From: Dirofilaria immitis
Lineage: Eukaryota; Nematoda; Chromadorea; Rhabditida; Onchocercidae
Direction of reading: 5' to 3'
DNA: 64,000 nucleotides
NCBI GenBank assembly: GCA_024305405.1
Contig: JAKNDB010000092.1
Span: forward strand, 1,829,501 to 1,893,500
Shown: piece by piece, positions 51,831 to 64,000 of the stretch
Layout: the number at the start of each line of letters is the position of its first letter
How positions within the stretch are numbered: position 1 is the stretch's first letter
Notes under the pieces: model-generated
What the model saw: only the letters and a program-made list of their open reading frames with translations
Databases searched by the model: none
Told to the model about the DNA's origin: nothing
Made by a program: the position numbers and the translations under genes

Positions 51831-52815
51831 TATTAACGACGGAGATAAGTGTTCCACATACAGAAATAATGTCCTTCGGATCGATTGAAATCTGTGCCCG
51901 AACTGATGAGAAGGCCGGACATCCTTTATTCCTTCTTACTCTTATTCTCTATTCATAACAATATCTCACAATTTGCAATGATTGAAAAATGATATGATAT
52001 TACCAGACTAAGCCAGGGACCGATATGGCAGAAGTGACAGCTGTCTTGAATGTGGTTAAATGATGAAGAGTCGATTACAATGTTGTAATATTCACATATG
52101 GTTGATTTAATTGTCGAGAGTGAGAAGTCTTGATAGGAGACATTTTCCAACATGTTAAATAGGTGCGAAGGAAATCAGAAGAGGGCAATTCTAACATCTT
52201 AAAGCCAGAAAAGAGAAATAAACCCTCTGAAATGCATAGATGGAATGATGATCATTTGAGAAACTTGCCGAATAAATATTCTCGAAACAAAATTTCTGTG
52301 TCATTCTCCTTTTCCGAATTTAAATCGGGAAGCTGAATCGTCTAAAATAACCTTTCAGCATACCCCTTCTTTATCATCGTCCAATAATTATCTTATCTAC
52401 AAATAAGCATAGTTTAATCGTTGATCGTGACTGTATTTATTTATCATGTTTCAACATACATAATATATTTTAGTTTGTCATCCTCTTGTAGCTGCATACT
52501 TCCATATATATTTTATGTTTTCCTACTAGCTTGCACTTTATTCGGGCATAAACATTGAATATACCTAATTTAAATCCAACTTTAATATTGCTCGTCAAGT
52601 ATGCAAAATGCTATTATAAGCGCATCAATTTTAAGGAATTGTATTATCATATGTTAAAATGTTTCTATTTCATTATTAGCACAAAAAAATCAGTTTATTT
52701 TACTTAATTCAACATTCAACATTCTATCTATATTGATGACATACGAAATGACGATAATATGTATGCTAATGTTATTATTTCTGTTAATCGATGAGAGATG
52801 ATTTTTGATAAACAA

Positions 52816-52852
52816 AATCAATCAATCAATCAATCAATCAGTTAGTTAGTTT
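52816..52852. repeat. (AATC)n then (AGTT)n tetranucleotide repeat
   Basis: About six AATC units directly followed by three GTTA-phase units. Confidence 0.85.
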
Positions 52853-53239
52853 TGTATAGGAGAAGAGGGGAAAAGAGTAATAAATATAATAAATAGTTTT
52901 ACTTTGCTATATTGCTACATAATAGATGTTTGGCTTAACTGTGAATTTGGAAAAATAACAGGGATTTTTTTTTTTTACAGGAAGAAAACAAAAGAAGCAT
53001 TTTTACCCGAAAAATATATATTTGAAGCATTGCCAAATAGACAAGAAATAATAAAACTCTCTACTCTTTTCAATTGATTATATATCTGAAATATTGTCAA
53101 GGGATGCTACATCGATAAAAAGATAGAGGATTTTTTTTTTCTCTTTTATTATTTTACTTTGTCATAAGTCATCCTTTGAAAAAATGTATAAAAAAGTTAA
53201 TGAGATGAGTCTATCTTGGAGGGGAAGAGAGGGCACAGA

Positions 53240-53460
53240 ACTTATTCTTTAGTAGTATGATCGAAGATGGCAGAAATCTCTCCCTTTCTTTTGAGCATTC
53301 CTAGTGGAACGGCAATATCGACGACAGCGACCTGAATATTAACATTCCCACGAATTATATTCATACTGCGGTAGAGTAGGAATGAAGCGGAAAGGAGATA
53401 TAATGAAGAAGGGATGACGACCCTTCCTTCCCTCCAACTACTCAAATCTTTTTCTTTTTT
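53240..53460 (-). other. GC-enriched patch with open frame
   Basis: A patch clearly less AT-rich than its surroundings. On the minus strand it has acceptor-like sites at tactctaccgcag and gttaatattcag and a 67-codon frame containing IPSSLYLLSASFLLYRSMN, which is membrane-segment-like. Two further frames after the second acceptor are also open for 20 or more codons. It may be an exon of the same gene as the neighbouring candidates or a conserved noncoding element. Confidence 0.25.
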
Positions 53461-54932
53461 TTGGAACGAGGGGCCGTATCACACAATTGTAATTGTTAGC
53501 AGTATAACTTTGTATCATCTTTTATGAAGTTGTTATGGTAGATACAGAAAGGTTGAAACTTCAGTTGCTGCAAAACGTTATCAAATATCTAAAACCTAAA
53601 GATAATTGATATTACTTTATCGGTTCTTCACGATTGTAAATTCAAATTATACAGAATTGAGCAGTGATACATGAGGATTCCATGATTTGATATATTTTTC
53701 TTTGTCATACAACATTTTTAACTATCCGTATTGAAAAACATTATGCGAATACAATGCTCTTTTGTCTATTGTAGGAAGAAATTCAACGAATAACATTATC
53801 TTGAAACATTATTTTTTTTCTTCTCTAGAGATGTCATCTACAAATTCATTATAATTTTGAAGGTTCAGATTACTTCCAGAAAGATCAAAAATGATTAATT
53901 TAAATAGATTCTAGCAGTCAAATTATCTTTCTCCTTTTTGCTCACTAAAATAGAATGTTATGTGCCCGAGAATTAATTTACATCATGATTTTTTAAAGCA
54001 GATGAGACGATGAAAGAAGACATAAACAACTCGCTGATTATGATGTGCCGAATCACGTATTGTCTTATTGATAATTATCAATTGTCACTGATTACCATAA
54101 TATCAGCATTAATCATTATGCTGATCCTCATAGATTGTTGCGTAACGTAATGATTGAAAGAAAAACTTTTAGATGCATATGACTGTGAAAAAGTCATTCA
54201 AGAATTGTGATCTGTTTGTTGAATAGATCACAGTTCAGTGATGTTCTATCGTGCATAGATGACCGTAAATCTTTGTAAACAAAAAGACCAAATACGAGAA
54301 GATCGAAAGAGAAATCTATCGATGATAACTTCACTATTATGATAAAATTTTTATTTATCATTTTGAAGAAAAAGTGAAATTAATTATTGTTACTAAGGTA
54401 ACGTAACTTGAAGTGAGCAGTGCATGCTAAGAATGTGAGGACGTTGGAACTTTTAATATGACATATCACTCCTTGATCCGTTCTTCAATATCTTTCAAAG
54501 AATTAGATCTATTTAGATTTAATAATTGTCCAGCACAGGATTAGCAAATGATGTTTAACATGGAAAAGCACGAGAAAATGGAAGCATCTTTCTCGATTAT
54601 CCTCATTGATTCTAAATGGATATTTCCTCTCGAGATATAAAAATTTGAAAGTTGAAATAAATTCCAAAATATATCGCACTGATGATATTTGGACATAAGA
54701 AGGGAAAAGAAGTCTAATTTCAAGACGAAATGATAAGAAGAAGCGTTTTAAGTGAGGAATTGATGCAGAAAAGTAAAATTCTGCTTGGGTCCCTAAATAT
54801 GCGTACTTAGAACGTTCTGTTTCCGAAATAATTACGTCCATCTCAATCCCTTGCTTAGTATAGCTTTCATTATTTAAATCACACAATGTGGCATCACAGC
54901 TAATTTCTTCAGTCGAGTAAATTTCAATGCAT

Positions 54933-57045
54933 CTGTTATTTTACAAAAAAAGAAACAAAAACAACGATTTACTGGAAATAGCAATTGTGAAGAAGTTGAT
55001 GAAAGAGGCGATGATCTACGCGGCATCTTTATAAAACTTCAATTTTTGTTAGCTGATACAAGAAATCTTGATACATTCATTAAGCAGGGAGTTGTCCAAT
55101 CTATAGGCTTCAGAGGAGACTAATATTTTCAAAGTTTGCATTTGAATCCTATTTTGATATGTAGCGTTCAGAATTTTCTTTAATATTATGGAAAGATAGA
55201 CGACAAAATACATCTATGCAATCAATATTGATAGCCATTATTGAAAGATAAATGAGAGTCTATGGAATAGGAAAAACTAATATTATATACTCCTCATTGA
55301 TAGATCTTGATCGAAAATGAATCATTCACACAATGAAATATTTTTGCTGTTGGTATTGATATAAAATTTGGGAATGAAATTTTTAAGCTCACTGTTTATA
55401 TTTCTAACAGTGACATTAAATGAGGACCATGATAAAGTAGCATGTATTACACTGGCGTAACTTTTAAAATAAATGAGAATATATAGATAAAATGATGTAT
55501 CAGATTTCGCACTCCACTTTCTCGTAATGCCGATCGAAGATATAAAGATAAGACAGATAATTATTTCATTGCTTCCTCATTTACGACGTTATTATTTGTT
55601 TGGGTTGATAAGTTGATTTCTGAGTTTATGATCAATTACTTAAAAGCTACCTACGAACTAAAAGTCAAATATTTGAGACCTCATTTAGTCCACAACTATC
55701 CATTAATTTATCACTGTCATTATATCTCATTAGCGATCATTAGGATATTATCTTAACCGTGTACCCACTTACTGCTAATCTTCCAGCAAGCAACAAAAGA
55801 TAATAGATCGCCGCAAGAAGATATGATCAAAAAAATCTGCCGTTACTATATCATGTTAGAAATATCGCAAATTTTGATAAGATGAGCTTATCCTTTTAAT
55901 TTTTTATGTGCTATGACGTAATTTCATAGTCTAAATATCCCAATTAAAGATTCAAAATAAAATCGGCGTATCCAACATTTTAGCATCATTTTAACTTTCG
56001 ATTTTTTTGATTTATTATCAGATCTTTCTTTTGACTTGACAATGTTCTTCGGAGATAAAATTCTCCTCCGACTCCCAGATCTTTCGTTTGCAAATCGTAA
56101 ATTTCACAGTATACAGGAATTTAAATTCTTAAAATTTAATTGAATATGGCTGTATGCAGCACCATTTGAAGCTATCAAATATTATACCTGCAAATTTCAT
56201 AATGTCTAAATTACTGAACATAATAATTAAACCTTATGTTGTAGATTATTGCGTAGATGAATAATCTCTCATAGTAAATGCCTTTTGATTAACATACAAA
56301 ATCGTAGTTTAATTATATTACCCATCCAAAATTACCAATATTTTCTAAGTTCTATTCAAACATCCATACATTGGGAATGAATTAAAAATGCAAGTGGAGA
56401 AAAAATGACAATCAGAAAGATCACACAATATTGTTAAACAGCATTTTTCAAAAAATGCTCAGAGGGAAAAAACAATGCGTAGCTTTCATGGCGGAAATTC
56501 TTGCTAATAATGGACCAATACTACGGCCATAATGACAAAGTTATCTTTTGAGATCGAAATAAGATGACCGACTATCCATTCTGCCAAGCAGAGTTAAAAA
56601 AATCGGAAGTCGAAAAAACTTTTTCCCTAAAATAATGAAAAATGAAATTTGAATAAAAGTGGTGATACAAGCAATTACATATAAGATGACGTGCAGCTTT
56701 ATAGAACAAACAAACTTAATCCTGCAATTCTAATAATATTAAACAATTTTACCTTACTTATGGTTAGCAACTTCAAATTTTAACATTAACATGTCAAAAG
56801 CGACTTCATATTTTAAGCTAAGTATTTTCCTTAGCTTTTGAAATTTTATCACATCACTTCAGTCTTGCAAGACTTAAAAAAAAGGAAAAAACAAAACGGT
56901 TGGAGATCGTTTAGCTAAACTACATTTTTCATGAAATTTGGAATGACGCAAAATACAGATAACGCGAACAATAACAAGTTGGAAGGATTTTCTCGGAGAA
57001 ACATTTAAACAATAATATTTCTCTATTTCATCGACAAATATAATT
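54933..57045. other. Intergenic, nothing identified
   Basis: AT-rich DNA downstream of the gene ending at 57046. No exon, repeat or RNA gene was recognised. Confidence 0.4.
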
Positions 57046-60000
57046 TCAATCATAATCCATAGCTCCATCTTGCAAGAATTTGATCAATTCATTGGGAAGC
57101 ATTTGATGATAATATGATCCAATGCTATCATTGTCAGCATCATCAGTATCACCATTGATTTCTGACTTACGGTAGAATATTCCAACTAAGCCGCAGGGAC
57201 TACAACAAGGATTAAGCAAAACGGATTGGCCAGCAAGCTTTTTCAGTGTTGAAGGTTTGAACGTCGTAAGACCAAATAACGTTGGATAGGAGGGCGAAGC
57301 TATTTCAATTAATTTCGAGCAGATTTTCAACTGTAACTGGCAAACCTGAAATAATTCAGAGGCTTACTTATCAAATTCTAATTCTTGTAACACAAAAATA
57401 ACCAAAGACTTATTGTCATTAGACTGACAGGCCTATCGTAGTTTCAGTAGAAATGGTAACAGACTTCTAGCATTGCAGTTCTATAAGCTGGCATTCTACG
57501 ATCTCGAGCGGTCTTCATTGTTTGTTCATTGGTACCAATAAAATTTTCATTATTATTCGAAAATATACTGTTCAGGGCATAACTTGATAGTGATACCTCA
57601 TCGTTTTGTTTTGTGCTATAAATTAAATTATAGCAGTCTTCGAATAGAAATCAATTTGTAATTTCAATAAATTTCAAATAGGTTTAAAAATTATTTCATT
57701 ATTCTGCAGTCTAAAATTCTTCTTATGGTGGTTATAAGGTACTGAAAGAATGGGAAAATTCTCTTTTCAATAGATTATTTGCTACTCAAATCTTGCAACG
57801 TTTTCAATCCGTAATGTAATCATAGCATTTTCTTTAATCATATAAGGAATAACACCTACAGAAGCCTTTAAAGCATTTTATCGCTAACTCTTATATTTAT
57901 CATGCCTAATCATTCATCTGAATATTGAATTGAATCCACGTAAACTTTTTCACTAATGCAAGTTTCTAACAAGCAAGTCTCAAATACTTTAAATTATATT
58001 TTGATGGGAATCTTTCTCAAAGGAATAGTAATGAAATTCTTCGAACTTAAAATAGTCAATGTCATTAACAATTGACTATTTACTTAAAAATATGAATTTC
58101 TTAACTTCTGAGGATGCTAACGACCGCTTCGTGATGCGACATCATGTTAAACAATTTTTCAAGTTGCAAAGCATACCTGAAATTTTTACAATTAATTGCT
58201 TATTGTAAAAGTTTTAATAATGAATAACAGCAAATGCATACTTTTGAACTTTGCGAACTTAATCTTGACGCAATAAAGAAAAAATTCGTCAAAAAGATAA
58301 ATAGATACAGAAAAATTAAATTTTGAGTACAAAAAGTTTTTTTTAGAAACATCAACGTCAGCTTCCTTCAAATAATATCTCGAAAATGCGTTTAATCACT
58401 ATTTATCACAATTTTTTTTTGTCGCAATGATCTTCATTCAAGCAACTACGAATATAAACTGTATGTAAAAAGAAAACTTTTTCCTCCTATTTTATACTCT
58501 CGATTCTAGCTCATTACCGCCTAGGCGATATTCCCTCAGAAGAAAACAATATTGTGATTATTTTTTGAACTATCTTTTTAGAATTTGCATTAAACACTAG
58601 TTATTGAAATAAAGACATTCAAAATTTATGCAATTAGATAACGAACGAGGGAGATGATGAATTCAGTTGTTAAAAATAGATGGACTAGGAAAAACTTAAA
58701 ATTATTCGGAATGATGTAAATTACAAATGCATTTGCCTGTGAATTTTCAGATTTATAATTTACTAAGACATGTCGACTATCGGGCCAAGTACATTTTTTC
58801 GAGAAAGTTTGCCTCGATCAACTTAGGTTTATTCAGTTACTGCGCTTAGCATAACACTCATCAGATTTCTATTTACTACAGTAACAAATTTTAATCAAGA
58901 TTTGTCGAGAATGGTAAAATTATGACAAAAGGGAAATATTTAGAAGAATTCGATTGTCGTTTAAAAAAAAAAAGAAATAGGAATTTATGGTAACAAATAT
59001 ACGAATGTATGTGAGAGCAATTATGGAATGAGAAGTGGTTGTTAATAAAATAAAAATTTTGATGATTAATTAATATTCTAATATTTACTTTTACTTATCT
59101 ATCACATTGCTTTCGTTCACTCCTATTTCATTCGCTAAAAAATGGAAATGTTAACATTTCCTTCAATAACTGCTTCTATTTTTTATAAATAATAATATCT
59201 GTTAAATTCTATTAGAAAATGTGAAAGGTCACAAAATACATGACAAAAGGAAAGAATATTTTGAAAAGTGAGGTTATACTCATCTGCTTTTCAAGGACAT
59301 TTCAAATTTGTGCTTCAGCACCATGCAAAAATAAGGAAAATATAATCCACAGATCTACAAGAAAAGAGGAAGCTTATCTGAATTCCTATCTTTTTTCATT
59401 TCGCAGTTTTATCCTTTCACTGCTCATTAGTTTTTATTCATCTGATCTGTTTTATCCAAAGCAAATAGCTTGTGCAAATTACAGTTTAGTGAAAATTATT
59501 ATTAATTATAAGTCAAATTTCATAAACTTAATGAGATATTCTATAATAATCTGAAAAAAGAGCAATGTTTCGAGAATCGAGAATTAGGATTAAAAACAAA
59601 AAGAGTTCGAGAATCGAGAATTAGGATTAAAAACAAAAAGAGCTAGTCTTCAAATTTTAATCTCACTACGCGAAATTCATAATATTTCTTACAATAACAT
59701 TAGGTGAAATACCGTGCAGAATATAACAATAAAAAAGACTCTATAGTGATGTCAACTATTTAATTACATTCATTATTTTAGACTTTAAGGAATATTCGTG
59801 ATAAAAATATCTGTAGATTAAATCAACAATGATTTGATGACAGTTTTGCATTATGATGATAAGGATCAAAGTAGAATATCGTCCTAACAATAGAATGATC
59901 TCTTTTATGGAAAATTCAGTAAGCAATTGATATACTTCGCGATATACCGACAGATAGATGGCAGAAAAGTGTGAAGAAAGCGAGTAATGAGTAGTAGACA

Positions 60001-62320
60001 AGAAGAAGTGATATGTTGTTGTTAAGCATAGTGCAACTGCATATATTGAATAACTCTCTCGATACCTTAGCTTCTCTCGATACCTTAGCTTACTAAGGTT
60101 CGATACACTAATTGGCATATTTGCATGCTTATAAAATGATTTGATTAACACGCATGCCAATATTATTTGTTTAAAATAATAAATGCTATTAAATTATTTT
60201 ATAAAGGAAGAAAAAAAAATAAGAATGGAAATTGAAAGAATAAGTAAGTGAATGTTTCTGTAATGTATGTATTACTTTATTCAATTTCTCTCACAACAAT
60301 CTAAAGGATATAAAAGGAAAATTTAGATGATATTATGATAATTTGATGATATGTATATTTGTAATACACAAATATAAGAATCTTCATATTTCTCAAAAAA
60401 ATTCAATTAATTTATCAATAATAAATATAAATCGCACATAATTAACATTTATTTATTCTTATTATTTCGAAGCTTCGATATGTAGAAATGAGTTTTGCAT
60501 ATTTGTTCAATTAATTTCATACAGCAAGCAATAATATCTTGTTGCACATTTCAAAATGATATATATTATAGCATGTATTGATTTCACTGAGCATTTATTC
60601 ATTCAAAACGAAATAACTTATTAATTTAATGAATTCATTAAAATAAAATAGAAAAATGCCTTTCATTTCGTAATGTCTTAGTATTCTGAAAAAGAAATAG
60701 TCTCTTTTTTTTCGAATGATCTAAAGAAAAGATAGCAAAGTCAAAAAAAAAACGATTTAAAGAAAGTTGATTTTGACTACTGGCCTTGATCCATGTTGCA
60801 CATTCCCCTTCTTTACATTAAATGTCGAGATTGAGTAAAGTAATAATGGTTCATGTTCAGCGACTTTATTGGGCACTTGGATTAATGAAAAAATACTAGA
60901 ACAAGCCAATAACCAATGAATAAGACTCGTCAGGTTGTTATCAGACCTCGATAATGAAACCTTTTTTTCCATTGAATGGTTATTATAAATACATGCCCTA
61001 AAAAGGTATATATTAGCATATTCATTATTTTAATATAGCTGCTCTATGGGTTCACTGTGAACGCCTATTTCAATGTCATCAATAGAAGAAAACGAAAGAA
61101 AAAAAAGTAAGAGAGAAGTAATTGCATAAATGTAAACATGAATAAATAAATTATGTTAGAAAGAGTTATTACCTACATTTCTGAATTCTTTTCAAACTTT
61201 GGAGTGAGGAAGAAATTGTTTACAGATCAATGAATATCTTTTGATCAACGAACATCTTTTGATTGAAAGGTGCGTTCATTTCGTTTTAGATATTAAGCAA
61301 ATACTTATCACGTTCACAGAAGTTTGTCAATAGAAAGTTACTTAGCATTTTTAACAACTATTTTTATACATTTAAGAAAGAAAAATATTTCATCTAGCAT
61401 TGGGAAACTTTGCTTAATTGTGATTGCTTAAGAATAAGATAAAATAGATAATAAAGCTGCAGAGTACTTCATATTATCAATGAAATTAAAATCATTATAA
61501 TACGCATGATTATGACAGATTTACATCTATCTCATTAATTGTAGCTTATTCAGATCAATAAATTGTATAGAGCAAAGAAGTAAATTGATATACGATACGA
61601 AATTCAGCCTGTTCAAGCTTACCAGATAATAAATAAAACAAATGAATAACAAATCGAAGGAATAAAAGGATTGTCTCCAAATATATCTAATATTAAATGA
61701 TCAAGCCTTAGCAAACAAAAAATAAATCAAAGTTTAAATTCAGTACAGGTATTCAAACTGTCAATTATTTTATATATATTGGTAAACGATAAGAGCATAT
61801 AATAAGAATAATGGGAGTTAAATTCAAAAAATACTCTCTTAAATAATCCATTCATGAAATCAATTTTAAATATTGAAAAACGAAATATTATTAAATAATT
61901 TTAAATATGACAAACAATTGATTGATAAATAAATTCATGAGGTGATTTGCAAACTGAAATACCCGACAATACTGTTAAAATATGCAAGCAGAACAAATAT
62001 CCGTTCATACACACTTGGGAACAATAACTTAGTAAAGACAAATTTATGGGCTGAAAAAAAAAAGCAAAAGCACTCTTTCAGCTCTTATAAAAGAAATCGA
62101 ACAAAATACTCTTTTTATAAAAAGAGAATAGAACAAAATATTTATTAAAATCAAGATTTCAATTCTCTGTAAAAAATGACTGATCGGACTGACCGGCACT
62201 AATCTGTTAACGAATGCAAAACTTTTTTGACATCAAATACTCCAATACATTGAGCGCTTCCCATGCCTCAATTAGAAAGAAAATTTCGTTGAACAATGCA
62301 TCCAGCAATATTATCATAAA
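57046..62320 (-). CDS. Unrecognised gene, 3' part, six exons
   Basis: Minus-strand exons 62320-62223, 60946-60781, 58534-58518, 58176-58106, 57637-57465 and 57345-57046 join with consistent phases (0-2, 2-0, 0-2, 2-1, 1-0, 0-stop) and give at least 274 residues ending at TGA. The last three exons are well supported by acceptors, donors and even codon use. The 17-base exon and the two upstream exons are weaker. Visible features are hydrophobic helices (LLDALFNEIFFLIEAWEAL; TSLIHWLLACSSIFSLIQV), an amphipathic segment (LQLEKLFNMMSHHEAVVSI), a C-terminal cysteine cluster (NPCCSPCGLVG) and an acidic stretch (DTDDADND). The helix-rich pattern resembles armadillo/HEAT-like or scaffold proteins, but I cannot assign a family. 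The 5' end was not found and may lie beyond the window. Long introns (1276 and 2246 bases) flank the upstream exons. Confidence 0.55.
59210..59371 (+). repeat. 162-bp dispersed repeat, copy B
   Basis: Second copy of the sequence at 47724-47885, same orientation, 11.5 kb away, lying in an intron of the unrecognised minus-strand gene if that model is right. The flanks of the two copies are unrelated. Its open frame continues to 59554 in AT-rich, low-quality sequence. Confidence 0.88.
59569..59642 (+). repeat. 37-bp perfect tandem duplication
   Basis: The unit starting TTCGAGAATCGAGAATTAGG at 59569 is repeated exactly at 59606. It lies 200 bases beyond copy B of the dispersed repeat. Confidence 0.92.
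60056..60091 (+). repeat. 18-bp perfect tandem duplication
   Basis: CTCTCGATACCTTAGCTT occurs twice in tandem. Confidence 0.9.
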
Positions 62321-64000
62321 CTGTGAAAATACAGTTGAAAAGAATGAATGACTAGTTGAATACGAATTTGTTTTGTTATTAATCCTCAAGCATTATAATT
62401 AAAAGTATGCATTTGTTTTTTCCAATAAATCTTATATTTTTCTTTCCGACTAGTCCAAAACTTATTGAATTTGCAAGCAGAGATTGTTTGGCTTGTTATG
62501 AGATGTCAAGAATGTGATGGAAAATAAACTAAAAGGATATGACTTACTGCTCAAATGCATCAAGTAAAATGTATAATTATATTTGATTGGAAATTGTTGC
62601 GTTCTTGACTGATACATTTTGGAACTACATCATTTTTATTATATCCGAACTTTTATGATAGATGGATGCATCGTACAGGTTTGCATTTAATTACAAATTA
62701 TTCCTAAGGATAGACCAAAAGTTAGCAGTTGAAGATAGTTTCATTTATTTTGAATATCTAAAATACTTCTGCGATTCACAGATGAGAATTTCGGAGGATT
62801 GAAGAAGATACTTAAAATTTAATGCAGATAAATTCTTTGATTTCTTCCTTTATTACTAAATTACACGATATAAGTATATGCAAGTTCAGTCGTTAATTAT
62901 TAATTCCTATTGAGTTGTGATAAAATAATCCGTATTGTAAATTATTTTATAAAATTTTGGGTTTCAGCTGTCTTTGCTTTATCCTTAAATACATGCCGTC
63001 TCAAGCTTGTAAAAGCAATGTGAAATATTCTATTGTCAGTGAAAGTTGGAAATATCGAAAAAAGCGTCAAAATGAGATAAGTAAGACTCCGAAATATAAA
63101 AATGTTGCATATTCATTCGAATGAGAAACAACAGTCAGAGTTTCTTCCAACAGTTTATCATCAGTTTTTTACTGTAAAATGGTTTGAGGAATTTTTAATT
63201 TAAAAATTGATACTACTAATAAGAATATATTATTCCAAATAAAATTAATTTTTACGATCTGAATAGTGGATATCCCGAATCATTCAAAAGACATTTATTT
63301 ATCATTAATATAATTTATTTCGATAATGGTACGTATTAGATTAAACAATCGAATGATATCATATTTTCAACCTTTTTATTAGAATCCATTCGATTACTAA
63401 ATAATATAAATTTATTATTGCTTTTCAAGAAATTTTTATAAATTTTTCATTATCTTTAGTGTAAATGAACAAATATTATAATAAAATTAGATAAAATTGC
63501 TATAATTGAATGATGATTAGACTTTATATTCATAGAATGAAATAGAAAATTTATGCTATTTCAAGAAATGACAGCTCTCTTCTCTTATAATTGGAATACG
63601 AATAATAAACAAAGTTTCTTAGCAAGCAAAAAGAATAATTTGATTTTGTTGCAAAGAGCAGCCTTATCAAAATAATCTATTTGATATTAATTTAGAAATG
63701 TCGAAGCGTAATAATAGCTTATGCTACCAATCAGTTATTTGTTGTTTGTTACATCATTCCTACCATTCGAATACAATTTCAAATCTCTTCTTATTTTATT
63801 AGCAACAGCTGCGCCCATGCATCATTTCTCTCTTACACTTTTAGTTGGTTACTAATCAAACTTATAAATACAATTCTTTCATTCATCCTTCATGATATAT
63901 CCATGGATACAAGAAAAAAAGAAAAAGGTAATAATATAACTCATTTATTTTAATTAATTTTTGCCAATCGATATATTATTCATTGTATAGCATTTATTTG
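62321..64000. other. No gene identified
   Basis: AT-rich DNA. A donor-like site (gtaagt) at about 62547 on the minus strand follows a 19-codon open stretch, but its phase does not fit the exon at 62320. The 5' end of the unrecognised gene may be here or further on. Confidence 0.35.

Larger units (their letters stand above)
50930..54932 (-). other. Cluster of candidate exons of an unrecognised minus-strand gene
   Basis: Four minus-strand patches look like exons. (a) High end 54932: acceptor (aaaataacag) then CIEIYSTEEISCDATLC and about 60 protein-like residues; its 3' end is not resolved. (b) About 52155-52004: a frame containing NMLENVSYQDFSLS and HFCHIGPWLSL, ending at a good donor (CTG then gtaata). 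(c) 51603-51536: acceptor (aatataacag) then ADENERKLDSEDKMD. (d) About 51031-50935: VMGYFEEASNFMKIDERYKC, ending at gtaaca. The patches have more G+C and more even codon use than the DNA between them. No family is recognised and phases between them were not all reconciled. They may be one gene, several, or partly chance. Confidence 0.35.

Noticed and set aside
59756..60160. 134-codon minus-strand open frame
   Set aside because: Low-complexity Tyr/Leu/Ile/Ser composition with internal tandem repeats; no acceptor, donor or family similarity.

Overview
The window is AT-rich, intron-rich eukaryotic DNA. Short exons, introns with nematode-type acceptors (mostly ending TTTCAG or TTTTAG) and many small A/T-rich introns indicate a nematode nuclear chromosome. 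A filarial or other clade III parasitic nematode fits the base composition and gene style, but I cannot name a species. Bacterial features (operons with ribosome binding sites, CRISPR, insertion sequences) are absent, and I saw no tRNA or rRNA gene.

Layout. (1) 153-1589, plus: 3' part of a gene for a thrombospondin type 1 repeat protein. (2) 8697-13080, plus: complete BPI/LBP/CETP-family secreted lipid-binding protein, ten exons. (3) 15781-19460, minus: neuropeptide receptor of the NPY/NPF (nematode NPR) class, six exons. (4) 29730-32191, minus: small WD40 protein whose propeller matches the C-terminal domain of WDR47/nemitin. (5) 35586-42996, minus: TBL1/TBL1XR1 (Drosophila ebi) orthologue, LisH domain plus eight WD40 repeats, 16 coding exons. 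(6) 57046-62320, minus: 3' part of a gene I do not recognise, six phase-consistent exons. Candidate exons of uncertain status lie at about 5.1, 25.3, 33.6, 34.1 and 50.9-54.9 kb. The rest is intergenic or intronic DNA with microsatellites, small tandem duplications, one long perfect inverted repeat and a 162-bp dispersed repeat.

How the genes relate. There is no obvious shared pathway. The two minus-strand WD40 genes are neighbours, but about 3.4 kb apart and with different propeller types, so they are not a recent duplication of one another. TBL1 is a transcriptional corepressor subunit (NCoR/SMRT-HDAC3 type); the GPCR and BPI-like protein are a membrane receptor and a secreted protein.

Main caution. 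Four of the six genes carry single-base frame breaks inside otherwise strongly conserved exons, mostly in short runs of A/T or G. This looks like base-calling or assembly error rather than pseudogenization, and any automatic gene model here will be truncated. I found no convincing previously undescribed system. The best candidates for novelty are the unrecognised gene at 57-62 kb, the stand-alone WDR47-like propeller, the 47-bp perfect inverted repeat and the dispersed 162-bp repeat.
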